A stretch of 64,000 bases of DNA from Sinomonas gamaensis (GTDB lineage Bacteria; Actinomycetota; Actinomycetes; Actinomycetales; Micrococcaceae). Location: contig NZ_SSCL01000001.1 in the NCBI RefSeq assembly GCF_005876955.1, positions 124,001-188,000 of the forward strand, read 5' to 3'. The position numbers and the translations under genes were made by a program. The number at the start of each line of letters is the position of its first letter. Position 1 is the stretch's first letter. Shown here in pieces: positions 44,514 through 53,039 of the stretch. The notes below the pieces were generated by a model. The model was not told the DNA's origin, ran no database searches, and saw nothing but the letters and a program-made list of their open reading frames with translations.

Positions 44514-44557
44514 GGTGCCCCGGTTCGCGGTTCTCCAGTCCCGCGCACCGGGGCACC
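44514..44557. terminator. Bidirectional hairpin terminator
   Basis: GGTGCCCCGG at 44514-44523 pairs perfectly with CCGGGGCACC at 44548-44557, and the loop contains an inner CGCGG/CCGCG stem. It lies between the convergent sulfatase and AraC genes, 9 bp after one stop and 11 bp before the other. Confidence 0.78.
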
Positions 44558-44568
44558 ATGCTTCGGGT

Positions 44569-45531
44569 TCAGCCAGCGCGGTAGCCCGTGGGGGATTCGC
44601 CGTAGGCCGCCCGGAAGATGCGGCTGAAATGAGCCGAGTCGAGGAAGCCCCAGCGGGCGGCGATCACCGTGACGGGCCGATCAGCGAGGACGGGGTCGCG
44701 AAGGTCGCGCCGGCAGCGCTCGAGCCTGCGCTCGCGGATCGACGCCGCGACTGTGGTGCCCACTTCGCGGAAGAGGTCGTGGAGGTGGCGCGTCGAGATG
44801 TAATGGGCGGCCGCGATTGAGCCGGGCGAGAGGTCCGGATCGCCGAGGTGCGCCTCGATGAAATCGTGGATCCTCCCCAGGAGCAGCTGGTGCGGGTCTC
44901 TGGAGGACGCGCCGCGCAGGTCCAGCTCGCCGTTGAACAGCGTGGTCACAAGGTCGAGCGCATTGTGGACGAGGCGCGTGCCATTTGGGCCGGCGATCGA
45001 CTCGAGGCTGTCCGCGAGGCGCAGAAGGAAGGGGCTCACGAGGGCGCCAAGTCCACTCGAGCCGCTGATCGTCGTCGCCGTGATCTGCGTCATCGCCTCG
45101 GCCGGAAGGTCGAGGGCCGTATGGGGGAACATGAAGATCAGGCTGCGGAAGTCGCCGTCGAACGCGAGGGTGTACGGCCGATCGGTCGAATACACGGCGA
45201 GGTCACCGGGACGGACCACGGCTTCCCGCCCGTCTTGGAGGAGGAGTCCGGTCCCGGCGAGCTGCACGCCCAGCTTGAAGTACTTGCGGTCGGAGGCCGC
45301 GATCAGCTCGTCGGTGCGGTGCACCGCGTGCCCGCTCGCGGAGACCTCGATCATGCTGAGGTCCTCGAGCTCCAGCCTCTTGCCGCGCATACTGCCCTGG
45401 AAGCCCGCAACGCGGTCGGCGGTGACCTTGAGCGGGACGAAGGAGTCGGACGTCGCGCGGCGCCACGCGTCGATATCGTGAGCGACGGCGAGGTCGAGCC
45501 CGGGCGATTTGACGACGGCTGGCGCTGTCAT
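44569..45531 (-). CDS. AraC family transcriptional regulator (FeaR-like)
   Basis: A 320-residue regulator: N-terminal AraC-binding-like domain (GFQGSMRGKRLELEDLSMIEVSASGHAVHRT; LAVYSTDRPYTLAFDG), then a C-terminal double HTH (about 215-318) with SPGSIAAAHYISTRHLHDLFRE and the terminal WGFLDSAHFSRIFRAAYGESPTGYR. This type includes FeaR, the activator of tyramine oxidase and phenylacetaldehyde dehydrogenase in E. coli. It overlaps the upstream TetR gene by ATGA and both precede the copper amine oxidase on the opposite strand, so activation of that gene is likely. Confidence 0.88.
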   Translation of the reverse strand: MTAPAVVKSPGLDLAVAHDIDAWRRATSDSFVPLKVTADRVAGFQGSMRGKRLELEDLSMIEVSASGHAVHRTDELIAASDRKYFKLGVQLAGTGLLLQDGREAVVRPGDLAVYSTDRPYTLAFDGDFRSLIFMFPHTALDLPAEAMTQITATTISGSSGLGALVSPFLLRLADSLESIAGPNGTRLVHNALDLVTTLFNGELDLRGASSRDPHQLLLGRIHDFIEAHLGDPDLSPGSIAAAHYISTRHLHDLFREVGTTVAASIRERRLERCRRDLRDPVLADRPVTVIAARWGFLDSAHFSRIFRAAYGESPTGYRAG

Positions 45532-46112
45532 GCGGTGCCTCCGATCAGTGCAGTGAGCAGGCAGTCGAGCTGGTCGACGAGCTGCTGCGGCGAGTGGTGG
45601 GCGGGGGAGAGGGTTGCGGTGATCTGGGCCCCGAGGACGAGGTCCATGATGGCGCCGACGGCGGTGACGGCATCTGAGCCGCCGTGCCCCGCCTGAACGA
45701 GGAGCCTGCCGAGCGATTCCCGCCACTGCTCCATGGACCGCTCGTGGACGGCCGCCTTTGCGGGATCCTGCAGCGCCTTCTGCCAGAACGCGATGGCAAC
45801 CCGAGCCTCGTTCCGTCGCTCGTCATCGAGCGGGAGGATCTCGTGGCAGTACGCCCGCAGCGCCTCCCGCCCGGCGAGCCCGGCGACGGCTGCGTCCATA
45901 CGGCGGTTGGTCTGGGCGAAGATGTGCTCGAACGCGAAGTCCAGAAGTCGGTCCTTCGACGGGAAGTAAGGCTTGAGTGCGCCGTTTGCGAAGCCGGCCT
46001 CGGCGGCGATGTCGCGCATGGTGGCGCCGTCGAGTCCCTTCTCGGCGATGATGCGCCACGTTGCGTCCACGAGCTCCATGCGGCGCTGGTCATGGTCGAC
46101 GATCTTCGGCAT
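45528..46112 (-). CDS. TetR family transcriptional regulator (BetI-like)
   Basis: A 194-residue regulator with the HTH at about 8-52 ([48 protein letters not shown]) and a BetI/TetR_C_6-like C-terminal domain. It is the first gene of the tetR–araC pair and faces the amine oxidase gene across a 113-bp gap containing an inverted repeat. It probably represses the amine oxidase promoter and its own. Confidence 0.88.
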   Translation of the reverse strand: MPKIVDHDQRRMELVDATWRIIAEKGLDGATMRDIAAEAGFANGALKPYFPSKDRLLDFAFEHIFAQTNRRMDAAVAGLAGREALRAYCHEILPLDDERRNEARVAIAFWQKALQDPAKAAVHERSMEQWRESLGRLLVQAGHGGSDAVTAVGAIMDLVLGAQITATLSPAHHSPQQLVDQLDCLLTALIGGTA

Positions 46113-46139
46113 CGGTTCTGCGTCCTCATTCGAAAAGTC

Positions 46140-46202
46140 TTTTTTCTACAGCTGTTGTGATTCAGCTTACAGGCGGTTTATTCTCTACGTCTATAGAAAA
46201 AA
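46140..46202. promoter_or_regulatory. AT-rich divergent promoter with a 9-bp inverted repeat
   Basis: TTTTTTCTA at 46140-46148 and its complement TAGAAAAAA at 46194-46202 flank a region that includes ACAGCTGT (46148-46155). The stretch is strikingly AT-rich for this genome and lies between the tetR–araC pair and the amine oxidase gene, so it should hold both promoters and their operators. Confidence 0.55.
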
Positions 46203-46225
46203 CCCATCCGCCTTCCGGAGGACCC

Positions 46226-48256
46226 ATGAGCATCGAGACCAGCGCCCACGCCTGTCATGCGGCTGACCAGCGCCCAGACTATGAAGAACACGCAGACCAT
46301 GAAGAAGACGAGCTCGCCGGCGCCTACGCCCTCGCGACCTCCCAGGAAATCAGCGCAGTCCGCGAGATCCTCGCCGAGGCCGGCCTGTGGAGCGAGACCA
46401 CCCGCGTCGCGTACCTGGGTCTCGTGGAGCCGGCACGAGGCACCCATGCCGATGCCGCCGACGGACATGCCGCCGTTGACCGCCGTTTCCGTGCCTTCCT
46501 CCACGACACCGCCGGCGCCCGCCCGCACGACGTCACGGTCTCGGTGACCCGCCGCGAGGTGGACAGGGACGTCGAGCTCGACACCGCCCTCACCGGTGAG
46601 CTGCCCGTGCTCGAGGAGGAGTTCGAGGCCGTCGAGGAGATCCTCAACGCGGACGAGCGCTGGCTCGCGGCGCTCGCGGCCCGCAATCTGGACGTCGCCA
46701 AAGTCCGCGTGGCCCCATTGTCGGCGGGCGTGTTCGAGTATCCGGAGGAGAAGGGCCGCCGGATCCTCCGCGGGCTCGCCTTCGTGCAGGAGTTCCCCGA
46801 GGATCTCCCGTGGGCCCACCCGGTCGACGGCCTCGTGGCGTACATCGACATCGTGAACCGCGCGGTGGATCAGGTCCTCGACTTCGGACCCGTGCCGGTT
46901 CCGGCCGAGCACGGCAACTTCACGGACCCAGAGCTCACCGGTCCGCTGCGCACGAGCCAGAAGCCGATCGAGATCACTCAGCCCGAGGGGCCGAGCTTCA
47001 CGGTCACCGGCGGCAATCACGTCGAGTGGGAGCGCTGGAGCCTGGACGTCGGCTTCGACGTGCGCGAGGGCCTCGTGCTCCACAACATCGCGTTCGACGA
47101 CGTCACACCCCACCAGAAGGCGCCCCACCAGGAAGCGCGTCGCCGCCGCATCCTGGACCGCGCCTCGATCGCGGAGATGGTGGTTCCCTACGGCGACCCC
47201 TCGCCCGTGCGGTCTTGGCAGAACTACTTCGACACGGGGGAGTACCTCGTGGGCCAGTACGCCAACTCGCTCGAGCTCGGCTGTGACTGCCTCGGCGAGA
47301 TCACCTACCTGAGCCCCGTGGTGAGCGACGCCTTCGGCAACCCGCGGACCATCCGCAACGGGATCTGCATGCACGAGGAGGACTGGTCGATCCTCTCGAA
47401 GCACTCCGACCTGTGGGCAGGCGTGAACTACGTGCGCCGCAACCGGCGCCTTGTCATCAGCTTCTTCACCACGATCGGCAACTACGACTACGGCTTCTAC
47501 TGGTACCTCTACCTCGACGGCACCATCGAGTTCGAGGCGAAGGCCACGGGCGTCGTCTTCACGAGTGCCTACCCGGGCAAGGGCTACGAGTACGCCTCGG
47601 AGATGGCGCCGGGCCTGGGAGCGCCGTTCCACCAGCACCTCTTCAGCGCGCGCTTGGATTTCGCGCTCGACGGCGGTCCGAACCGCGTCGAGGAAGAGGA
47701 CGCCGTGCGCGTCCCCATGGGTCCGGGCAACGAGCGCGGGAATGCCTTCACGAGGCGCCGCACCGTGATCCGCCGGGAATCCGAAGCGGCCCGCACCGCC
47801 GACATGGCGGCCGGCCGCGCCTGGATCGTCACGAATCCCGCGTCGCTCAACCGCCTCGGCGAGCCGGTCGGGTACAAGCTGCACCCGCAGGGCCAGCCCA
47901 TGCTGCTCGCCGACCCGTCGTCGTCGGTCGCCGCCCGCGCCGCGTTTGCAACGAAGGACCTCTGGGTGACGCGCTACGACGAGAGCGAGCGGTATCCCAC
48001 CGGCGACTTCGTCAATCAGCACTCGGGAGGCGCGGGGCTCCCCGCGTACCAGGCGCAAGACCGCGACCTCGACGGCACTGATCTCGTCGTGTGGCACACC
48101 TTCGGCCTGACCCACTTCCCGAGGCCCGAGGACTGGCCGATCATGCCCGTCGACCACGTGGGCTTCCGGCTCCGGCCGGAGGGCTTCTTCGATCGCAGCC
48201 CGGTCCTGGACGTGCCGCCGTCCGCTCCCCGCGAAGGCGGTCACTGCCACGCCTAG
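46226..48256 (+). CDS. Primary-amine oxidase (copper/topaquinone; tyramine-oxidase type)
   Basis: A 676-residue copper amine oxidase. N-terminal N2/N3-like domains span about 30-230. The cofactor tyrosine is Tyr420 in the TIGNYDYGF motif, the catalytic-base Asp is Asp336 in NYFDTGEY, and His469 and His471 (FHQHLF) are copper ligands; no signal peptide is present, as in Arthrobacter cytosolic enzymes. It oxidises primary amines such as tyramine, phenethylamine or histamine to aldehydes with release of ammonia and hydrogen peroxide. Start at 46226 ([11 protein letters not shown]) has GGAGGACCC just upstream. Confidence 0.94.
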   Translation: MSIETSAHACHAADQRPDYEEHADHEEDELAGAYALATSQEISAVREILAEAGLWSETTRVAYLGLVEPARGTHADAADGHAAVDRRFRAFLHDTAGARPHDVTVSVTRREVDRDVELDTALTGELPVLEEEFEAVEEILNADERWLAALAARNLDVAKVRVAPLSAGVFEYPEEKGRRILRGLAFVQEFPEDLPWAHPVDGLVAYIDIVNRAVDQVLDFGPVPVPAEHGNFTDPELTGPLRTSQKPIEITQPEGPSFTVTGGNHVEWERWSLDVGFDVREGLVLHNIAFDDVTPHQKAPHQEARRRRILDRASIAEMVVPYGDPSPVRSWQNYFDTGEYLVGQYANSLELGCDCLGEITYLSPVVSDAFGNPRTIRNGICMHEEDWSILSKHSDLWAGVNYVRRNRRLVISFFTTIGNYDYGFYWYLYLDGTIEFEAKATGVVFTSAYPGKGYEYASEMAPGLGAPFHQHLFSARLDFALDGGPNRVEEEDAVRVPMGPGNERGNAFTRRRTVIRRESEAARTADMAAGRAWIVTNPASLNRLGEPVGYKLHPQGQPMLLADPSSSVAARAAFATKDLWVTRYDESERYPTGDFVNQHSGGAGLPAYQAQDRDLDGTDLVVWHTFGLTHFPRPEDWPIMPVDHVGFRLRPEGFFDRSPVLDVPPSAPREGGHCHA

Positions 48257-48325
48257 GCGCCCGCTCCCGGGGACCCGCTCCTTGGGGGACAAGAAGCGTT
48301 CGCTGTGGGACAAGTCACACGGCAC

Positions 48326-48355
48326 GCGGCCGCAGCACGATGGTGCTGCGGCCGC
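48326..48355. terminator. Very stable hairpin between amine oxidase and permease genes
   Basis: GCGGCCGCAGCAC at 48326-48338 pairs perfectly with its complement at 48343-48355 around a GATG loop (13-bp, GC-rich stem). It lies 70 bp after the oxidase stop and 41 bp before the permease start. No T tract follows directly, so it could attenuate or stabilise mRNA rather than fully terminate. Confidence 0.7.
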
Positions 48356-48395
48356 AGCCGCATCCACCTTTTCATCCACCATCGACTGGAGAACC

Positions 48396-49928
48396 ATGAG
48401 CATCGAGACGGGCTCGCACCACGCGCAGGGGGTGACGTCGACGGGAGCGCACCATCGGGAGCGGAGGCTCGGCGTCGCGTCGGTGACCATGATGATCATT
48501 GCCGCATCCGCGCCGCTGACCGTTCTGGCCGGCGGCGTCACCACCACGTTCGCCGTGACGGGGCTTCTGGGGGTGCCCCTGTCGTACCTCATCCTGGGCG
48601 CCGTCCTGACCGTCTTCGCCGTCGGCTACGCCGCGATGAGCCGGCACGTCACGAATGCCGGGGCCTTCTACGCCTACGTCGCGCAGGGGATCTCGCGCCC
48701 GGCCGGTGTTGGCGTGTCGCTCGTGGCCCTCATGTCCTACAACCTCATGCAGGTCGGCATCTACGGCCTGTTCGGCTTCACGGTTTCGTCGCTCCTCTCC
48801 GAGCGCTTCGGCGCCGACATTCCGTGGTGGATTCCCGTCGTCGTCTGCATCGCCGTCGTCGCGGTCCTCGGTGTCAATCGGGTGGATCTCTCGGCGAAGG
48901 TGCTCGGCGCGCTCGTGGCGCTCGAGTTCCTCGTGGTGATCGTGTACGACGTCGTCTCGTTCGCCGTCGCGCCGGAGGGCGTCTCGGCGGAACCGCTGTC
49001 TCCTGCCAGCCTGTTCGTCCCGGGCGTGGGCGCGGTCCTCTCCTTCGGCATCGCGGCGTTCATGGGCTTCGAATCGGCGGCCATCTACGGCGAGGAGGCC
49101 AAGGACCCCGAGCGGACGATTCCCCGCGCGACCTACACGGCAGTCGGCGTGATCGCCGTCTTCTACGCTGTGTCGTCCTGGGCGATGGCGATCGGCGCCG
49201 GTCCGTCCCAGCTCTTCGACGTGGCCGGCAAGCAGGGCCCGGACCTGGTCTTCACGTTCCTCTCGGGCCACGTTGGCCAGATCGTCGCCGACATCGCGCA
49301 GGTCCTGTTCTGCACGAGCCTCTTCGCAGCACTCGTGAGCTTCCACAACGCCGTGGCCCGGTACTTCTTCTCGCTGGGGCGCGAGCGCGTCCTCCCGCCG
49401 TGGCTCGAGGCCACCAGCCGGCACGGCGCGCCCAAGGCGGGCTCGCTCGTCCAGACCGGGATCGCCGTCGTCGTGACTGTGGCATTCGCCATCGCCGGTA
49501 CCGGCGCGGATCCGCTGTACCCCGTCCTGACGATGTTCACCTGGCTCACCAACGCGGGCGCCATGGGCCTCGTGCTCCTCATGGCGATCGTCTCCGCAGC
49601 CGTTGTCGGCTTCTTCCGGCGGCGTCGGAATCTCGCCCGCGGCGCGTGGTCCGCTGTCGTCGCGCCCTCGCTCGGCGCAGTGTCCCTGGCCGTCGTCTTC
49701 GGACTCATCGTGGCGAACTTCGACGTCCTGCTCGGGCAGACCGAGCCCAGTGCCTTGAGCTTCGTCCTCCCGGCGCTCATTGTGCTCCCGGGGATCGCCG
49801 GAGTTGCCTGGGCCCTGCGCCTGCGGCGCGTGAGCCCGGCGCTATATCAGCGGATCGGCCACGGCGTGGAGAAAGGCGTGGCGGTCCACCACTTGGGCGA
49901 GGACGACGGCGACCAGCCGAGCCACTAG
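48396..49928 (+). CDS. APC family amino acid/amine permease
   Basis: A 510-residue permease with about twelve membrane segments. APC-family features: LGVASVTMMIIAASAPLTVLAGG in helix 1, GAFYAYVAQGISRPAGVG, and FMGFESAAIYGEEAKDPERTIPRATY between helices 6 and 7. Located right after the amine oxidase, it probably imports the biogenic amine. Start 48396 has CTGGAGAACC upstream; the first five residues (MSIET) are the same as those of the oxidase. Confidence 0.88.
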   Translation: MSIETGSHHAQGVTSTGAHHRERRLGVASVTMMIIAASAPLTVLAGGVTTTFAVTGLLGVPLSYLILGAVLTVFAVGYAAMSRHVTNAGAFYAYVAQGISRPAGVGVSLVALMSYNLMQVGIYGLFGFTVSSLLSERFGADIPWWIPVVVCIAVVAVLGVNRVDLSAKVLGALVALEFLVVIVYDVVSFAVAPEGVSAEPLSPASLFVPGVGAVLSFGIAAFMGFESAAIYGEEAKDPERTIPRATYTAVGVIAVFYAVSSWAMAIGAGPSQLFDVAGKQGPDLVFTFLSGHVGQIVADIAQVLFCTSLFAALVSFHNAVARYFFSLGRERVLPPWLEATSRHGAPKAGSLVQTGIAVVVTVAFAIAGTGADPLYPVLTMFTWLTNAGAMGLVLLMAIVSAAVVGFFRRRRNLARGAWSAVVAPSLGAVSLAVVFGLIVANFDVLLGQTEPSALSFVLPALIVLPGIAGVAWALRLRRVSPALYQRIGHGVEKGVAVHHLGEDDGDQPSH

Positions 49929-49976
49929 GGCACAAGGGCCTGTCTCTGGGCTGCGGAGCCAGCCACTATGAAACCG

Positions 49977-50028
49977 CGTGGACTCGCCACGGTAGGGCAA
50001 GTAGCGGTGCCCACCGGGCGAGTCCACG
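49977..50028. repeat. 52-bp imperfect palindrome between convergent genes
   Basis: CGTGGACTCGCC at 49977-49988 pairs with its exact complement at 50017-50028; inside, GGGCA and TGCCC pair again, giving a long two-tier hairpin. It fills the gap between the permease and phosphoribosyltransferase ends and can act as a bidirectional terminator; its size and symmetry also fit a dispersed palindromic repeat. Confidence 0.65.
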
Positions 50029-50048
50029 TAGGTTCGGCCCTTGCAGGT

Positions 50049-50738
50049 TCAGCCACGTACGGCGAGGAGGTCTTGGACCTCCTCGTCGCTGCATTGCGGA
50101 AAGCCTTCGTAGGCGCCGCCGACTGAGAGGAACACTAGCGGCTGGCGCGGGCACACTACCCGATCCGCCACCGCCGCGAGATCTTCCACCGCGGCGGGAG
50201 GAGCCACGGGCAGGGCGAGGACGACCACAGCGGCCCCCGCCGCGCGCACCGCTCCCACCGCGGCACGCGCCGTGTCCCCGGTGGCCGCACCGTCGTCGCA
50301 CAGGATCACTCTGCGGCCCGCCGCGCCCTGGGAGCGGCCGTGCAGGAAGACGCGCTCCTGGCGTCCGAGCTCGGCGAACTCCCGATCGCGCACCTTGTCG
50401 AGGGACGCCGGGCTGAAGCCGGAGGCAAGCAATCGGCGGATGAGGGGGCGGTCCAGATCAGCGCAGCGGTGGCCGTCGCACGAGGCGATCGCTCCGAAGG
50501 CCACCTCTTCGTGCCCCGGGATCCCGAGCTTGCGTGCAGGCACCGCGTCGAAGGGGAGGCTTAGCTCGCGTGCGATCGCCGCGGCGACCGGAACGCCCCC
50601 ACGGGTCAGCCCGAGGACCAGCGCATTGGCGAGAGCGGGCATTTCGGCCCGCAGGGCTCCCGCGAGCACACGGCCAGCTTCAGCGCGGTCGGCATAGCGG
50701 CCGTTCTCGGTGGCGCTGTCCTCCTGCGGCGCGGCCAT
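50049..50738 (-). CDS. Phosphoribosyltransferase family protein
   Basis: A 229-residue type I phosphoribosyltransferase-like protein. It has the N-terminal RYADRAEAGRVLAGALR, the loop LGLTRGGVPVAAAIARELSLPFD and the PRPP motif VILCDDGAATGDTARAAV. Such stand-alone proteins are often fused to or encoded beside alpha/beta hydrolases, and their substrate is unknown; nucleotide salvage is not implied. It diverges from the DUF1992 gene at 50760, with 21 bp between the starts. Confidence 0.87.
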   Translation of the reverse strand: MAAPQEDSATENGRYADRAEAGRVLAGALRAEMPALANALVLGLTRGGVPVAAAIARELSLPFDAVPARKLGIPGHEEVAFGAIASCDGHRCADLDRPLIRRLLASGFSPASLDKVRDREFAELGRQERVFLHGRSQGAAGRRVILCDDGAATGDTARAAVGAVRAAGAAVVVLALPVAPPAAVEDLAAVADRVVCPRQPLVFLSVGGAYEGFPQCSDEEVQDLLAVRG

Positions 50739-50759
50739 AATCTCAGTATCGTCGATGGG

Positions 50760-51395
50760 GTGAACCACAGGGGAGGGGACGAGCTCCGGAGACGACTCGA
50801 ACACTTGGCGGAGCTGCGGGCCGCCCAGGCGGGGGAGAACGATTCCGAACTGTCTGAGGCGGAGCGCACAGAGGAGCAGCGCCAGGAGGAGCTGCGGAAG
50901 AAGCGCCTCAGGTTCGATTCCGCCCGCCGTGCCGACTATCTGGTCCGAGACGCCATGGCCCGCGGGGAATTCGACAACCTGAAGTACGCCGGCAAGCCGA
51001 TCCCGGGCCTCAGCGGAACGCACGACCCCGACTGGTGGATCAAGGGGCTCATCCAGCGCGAGCATCTCACCGGGCTTGGGCCGAAGGCGCTCCTCCTGCG
51101 CGTGGAGGACGGCCAGCTCGACGAACGCCTCGATGCCCTGTTCACCGAGAAGGAAGTCCGCGATGCCGTCGAGGACTTCAACGCCCGCGTGGTCGACGCC
51201 CGCCGCCAGCTCGAAGGCGGCCCTCCCGTCGTGACGAAGACCAGGGACGTCGACGGCGAGGTTCAGCGTTGGCGGGAGCGGCGCGAAGAGCAGACGGCGG
51301 CGGCGCGGCAGGCTGAGGAGGAGGCCGCCGCTGAGGCGGAGCTGCTGAGGAGGCAGCGCCCGTGGTGGCAGCGCCTCTGGCGCGGGCAGAGCTGA
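50760..51395 (+). CDS. DUF1992 domain protein (DnaJC28-like conserved region)
   Basis: A 211-residue charged protein. The DUF1992 core is at about 58-125, with LVRDAMARGEFDNLKYAGKPI and DPDWWIKGLIQRE. The C-terminal half is a Glu/Arg/Ala-rich helix and ends in a basic, tryptophan-rich tail (RRQRPWWQRLWRG) that may bind membrane. Function unknown. GTG start 50760. Confidence 0.82.
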   Translation: MNHRGGDELRRRLEHLAELRAAQAGENDSELSEAERTEEQRQEELRKKRLRFDSARRADYLVRDAMARGEFDNLKYAGKPIPGLSGTHDPDWWIKGLIQREHLTGLGPKALLLRVEDGQLDERLDALFTEKEVRDAVEDFNARVVDARRQLEGGPPVVTKTRDVDGEVQRWRERREEQTAAARQAEEEAAAEAELLRRQRPWWQRLWRGQS

Positions 51396-51421
51396 AGCCT
51401 GCCCGCGCCGGGCGGCGCGCG

Positions 51422-52267
51422 TCAGTAGCTGGCGGGGCGCTCGCCGCCGTCGGCTTTCCCAGGGGTCTGGGCGAAGCGCGCGGCGAGCTCCTCGCTCGAG
51501 CGGGCGAGGATGGCGACGTCGGCTCCCACCAGGACGAAGCGCGCGCCGGCGTCGATGTAGCGGCGGGCGGTCGCCTCGACGAAGGCGTTGACGCCCGCGG
51601 GCTTCCCCGCCTCCTGGGCGGCGGCGAGGCAGCGTTCGACGGCGGAGGTCACCTCGGGATGCTCCTGCTGGCCGAGGTAGCCCATCGAGGCAGCGAGGTC
51701 CGAGGGGCCGATGAAGATCGCGTCGACGCCGTCGACGGCGAGGATGTCCTTGACGTTCTCCACGGCCTCGGCGGTCTCGATCTGCACCGCGAGCGAGATC
51801 GTCTCGTCGGCCCGGGCGAGGTAGTCCGGGATCCGGTTCCAGCGCGCGGCGCGGGCGAGGGCAGAGCCGACCCCGCGCACGCCGTGCGGCGGGTACCGCA
51901 CGGCGGCGACGGCGGCCCGCGCCTGCTCGGCGTCGTTGACCATGGGGATGAGCAGATTCTGCGCCCCGAGGTCGAGGTACTGCTTGATGAGCACGGCGTC
52001 GTTCCACGGCAGGCGGACCATGGGCAGCACCGGGTAGCCGTGGACCGCGTGGAGCTGTGCCAGGACGGATTCGAGCGAGTTCGGGCTGTGCTCGGCGTCG
52101 ATGAGCAGCCAGTCCGCGCCCGATCCGGCCATGATCTCGGCCACGAGTGGACTGCCGGAGCAGACCCAGAGGCCGATCTTCGCGGTGCTCTGGTGATTGT
52201 TCTGGTGGTCTCCGGCCTGTTCGAGGGCGTGCCGGAAGGTCCGTTCGGGTTCTAGACGAAACGGCAT
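51422..52267 (-). CDS. hpaI: HpcH/HpaI aldolase (4-hydroxy-2-oxoheptanedioate aldolase)
   Basis: A 281-residue class II pyruvate aldolase: IGLWVCSGSPLVAEIMAGSGADWLLIDAEHSPN contains the catalytic His, then MVRLPW, VQIETAEAVENV with the metal Glu, and FIGPSDLAASMGYLG with the metal Asp. It splits 4-hydroxy-2-oxoheptane-1,7-dioate to pyruvate and succinate semialdehyde, the last step of homoprotocatechuate degradation. The start overlaps the hpaH end by 16 bp, and the gene closes the operon. Confidence 0.92.
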   Translation of the reverse strand: MPFRLEPERTFRHALEQAGDHQNNHQSTAKIGLWVCSGSPLVAEIMAGSGADWLLIDAEHSPNSLESVLAQLHAVHGYPVLPMVRLPWNDAVLIKQYLDLGAQNLLIPMVNDAEQARAAVAAVRYPPHGVRGVGSALARAARWNRIPDYLARADETISLAVQIETAEAVENVKDILAVDGVDAIFIGPSDLAASMGYLGQQEHPEVTSAVERCLAAAQEAGKPAGVNAFVEATARRYIDAGARFVLVGADVAILARSSEELAARFAQTPGKADGGERPASY

Positions 52268-53037
52268 GTCACCGTCCCCAGTGGCCCGTAGTCCGCGTAG
52301 ACGGTGTCTCCTTCGTAGACCCACATGGGCCGGGTGAACGAGCCGGCGAGCACGAGGTCCCCGGCGCGGAGCGACTGGCCGTGCTGGGCGAGCTTGTCGG
52401 CGAGCCACGCGACGCCCGATGCCGGGTGGTTGAGCACGCCCGCGGCCACGCCGGTCTCCACGATCTCCTGGTTCTGGTACAGGAGCGCCGAGATCCAGCG
52501 GAGGTCCACGTCGTGCGGCCGCACCGGGCGCCCGCCCACCACCATGGCGCCCATAGCGGCGTTGTCCGAGATGGTGTCCACGATCGTGCGGCCCTGCATC
52601 TCGATCCGGGAATCGAGGATCTCGAGGGCCGGGACTACGTAGTCGGTCGCGTCGAGGACGTCGAAGAGCGTGACGCCCGGGCCCTTGAGGTCCTGGTTGA
52701 GCCGGAACGCTAGCTCGACCTCGATGCGCGGATGGGTGTAGCGCTTCCATTCCACGACCGAGCCGTTCTCGAGGACCATGTCGTCGAAGATGACGCCGTA
52801 GTCGGGCTCCGTGATGCCGGTGGCGGCCTGCATGGCCTTGGACGTGAGGCCGATCTTCCGGCCCACGACCCGCTTTCCCTGCGCCTCGAGCCGGGAGGCC
52901 CACAGCTTCTGCACGGCGTACGAGTCTTCGATGTCCATGCCGTCGTAGCGGGTGTGCAGGAGCGGGACGGGCGTGCGCGTCCGGCCCGCCTCCACGAGCT
53001 CGTCCGCGATCGCCTCGATGGTGCGCGCGTCCAGCAT
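52252..53037 (-). CDS. hpaH: 2-oxo-hept-4-ene-1,7-dioate hydratase
   Basis: A 261-residue hydratase of the MhpD/HpaH family: DSYAVQKLWASRLEAQGKRVVGRKIGLTSKAMQAATGI, IEVELAFRLNQDLKGPGVT and VLNHPASGVAWLADKLAQHG. It adds water to 2-oxohept-4-enedioate before aldol cleavage by HpaI. It lies 2 bp after the dioxygenase gene and overlaps hpaI, in pathway order. Confidence 0.93.
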   Translation of the reverse strand: MLDARTIEAIADELVEAGRTRTPVPLLHTRYDGMDIEDSYAVQKLWASRLEAQGKRVVGRKIGLTSKAMQAATGITEPDYGVIFDDMVLENGSVVEWKRYTHPRIEVELAFRLNQDLKGPGVTLFDVLDATDYVVPALEILDSRIEMQGRTIVDTISDNAAMGAMVVGGRPVRPHDVDLRWISALLYQNQEIVETGVAAGVLNHPASGVAWLADKLAQHGQSLRAGDLVLAGSFTRPMWVYEGDTVYADYGPLGTVTCRFV

Positions 53038-53039
53038 GC

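Noticed and set aside
46178-48592. An 804-codon reverse frame antisense to the amine oxidase gene.
   Set aside because: Composition is that of a GC-rich antisense frame (Arg/Val/His/Glu rich), with no motif; the sense frame has all copper amine oxidase residues.
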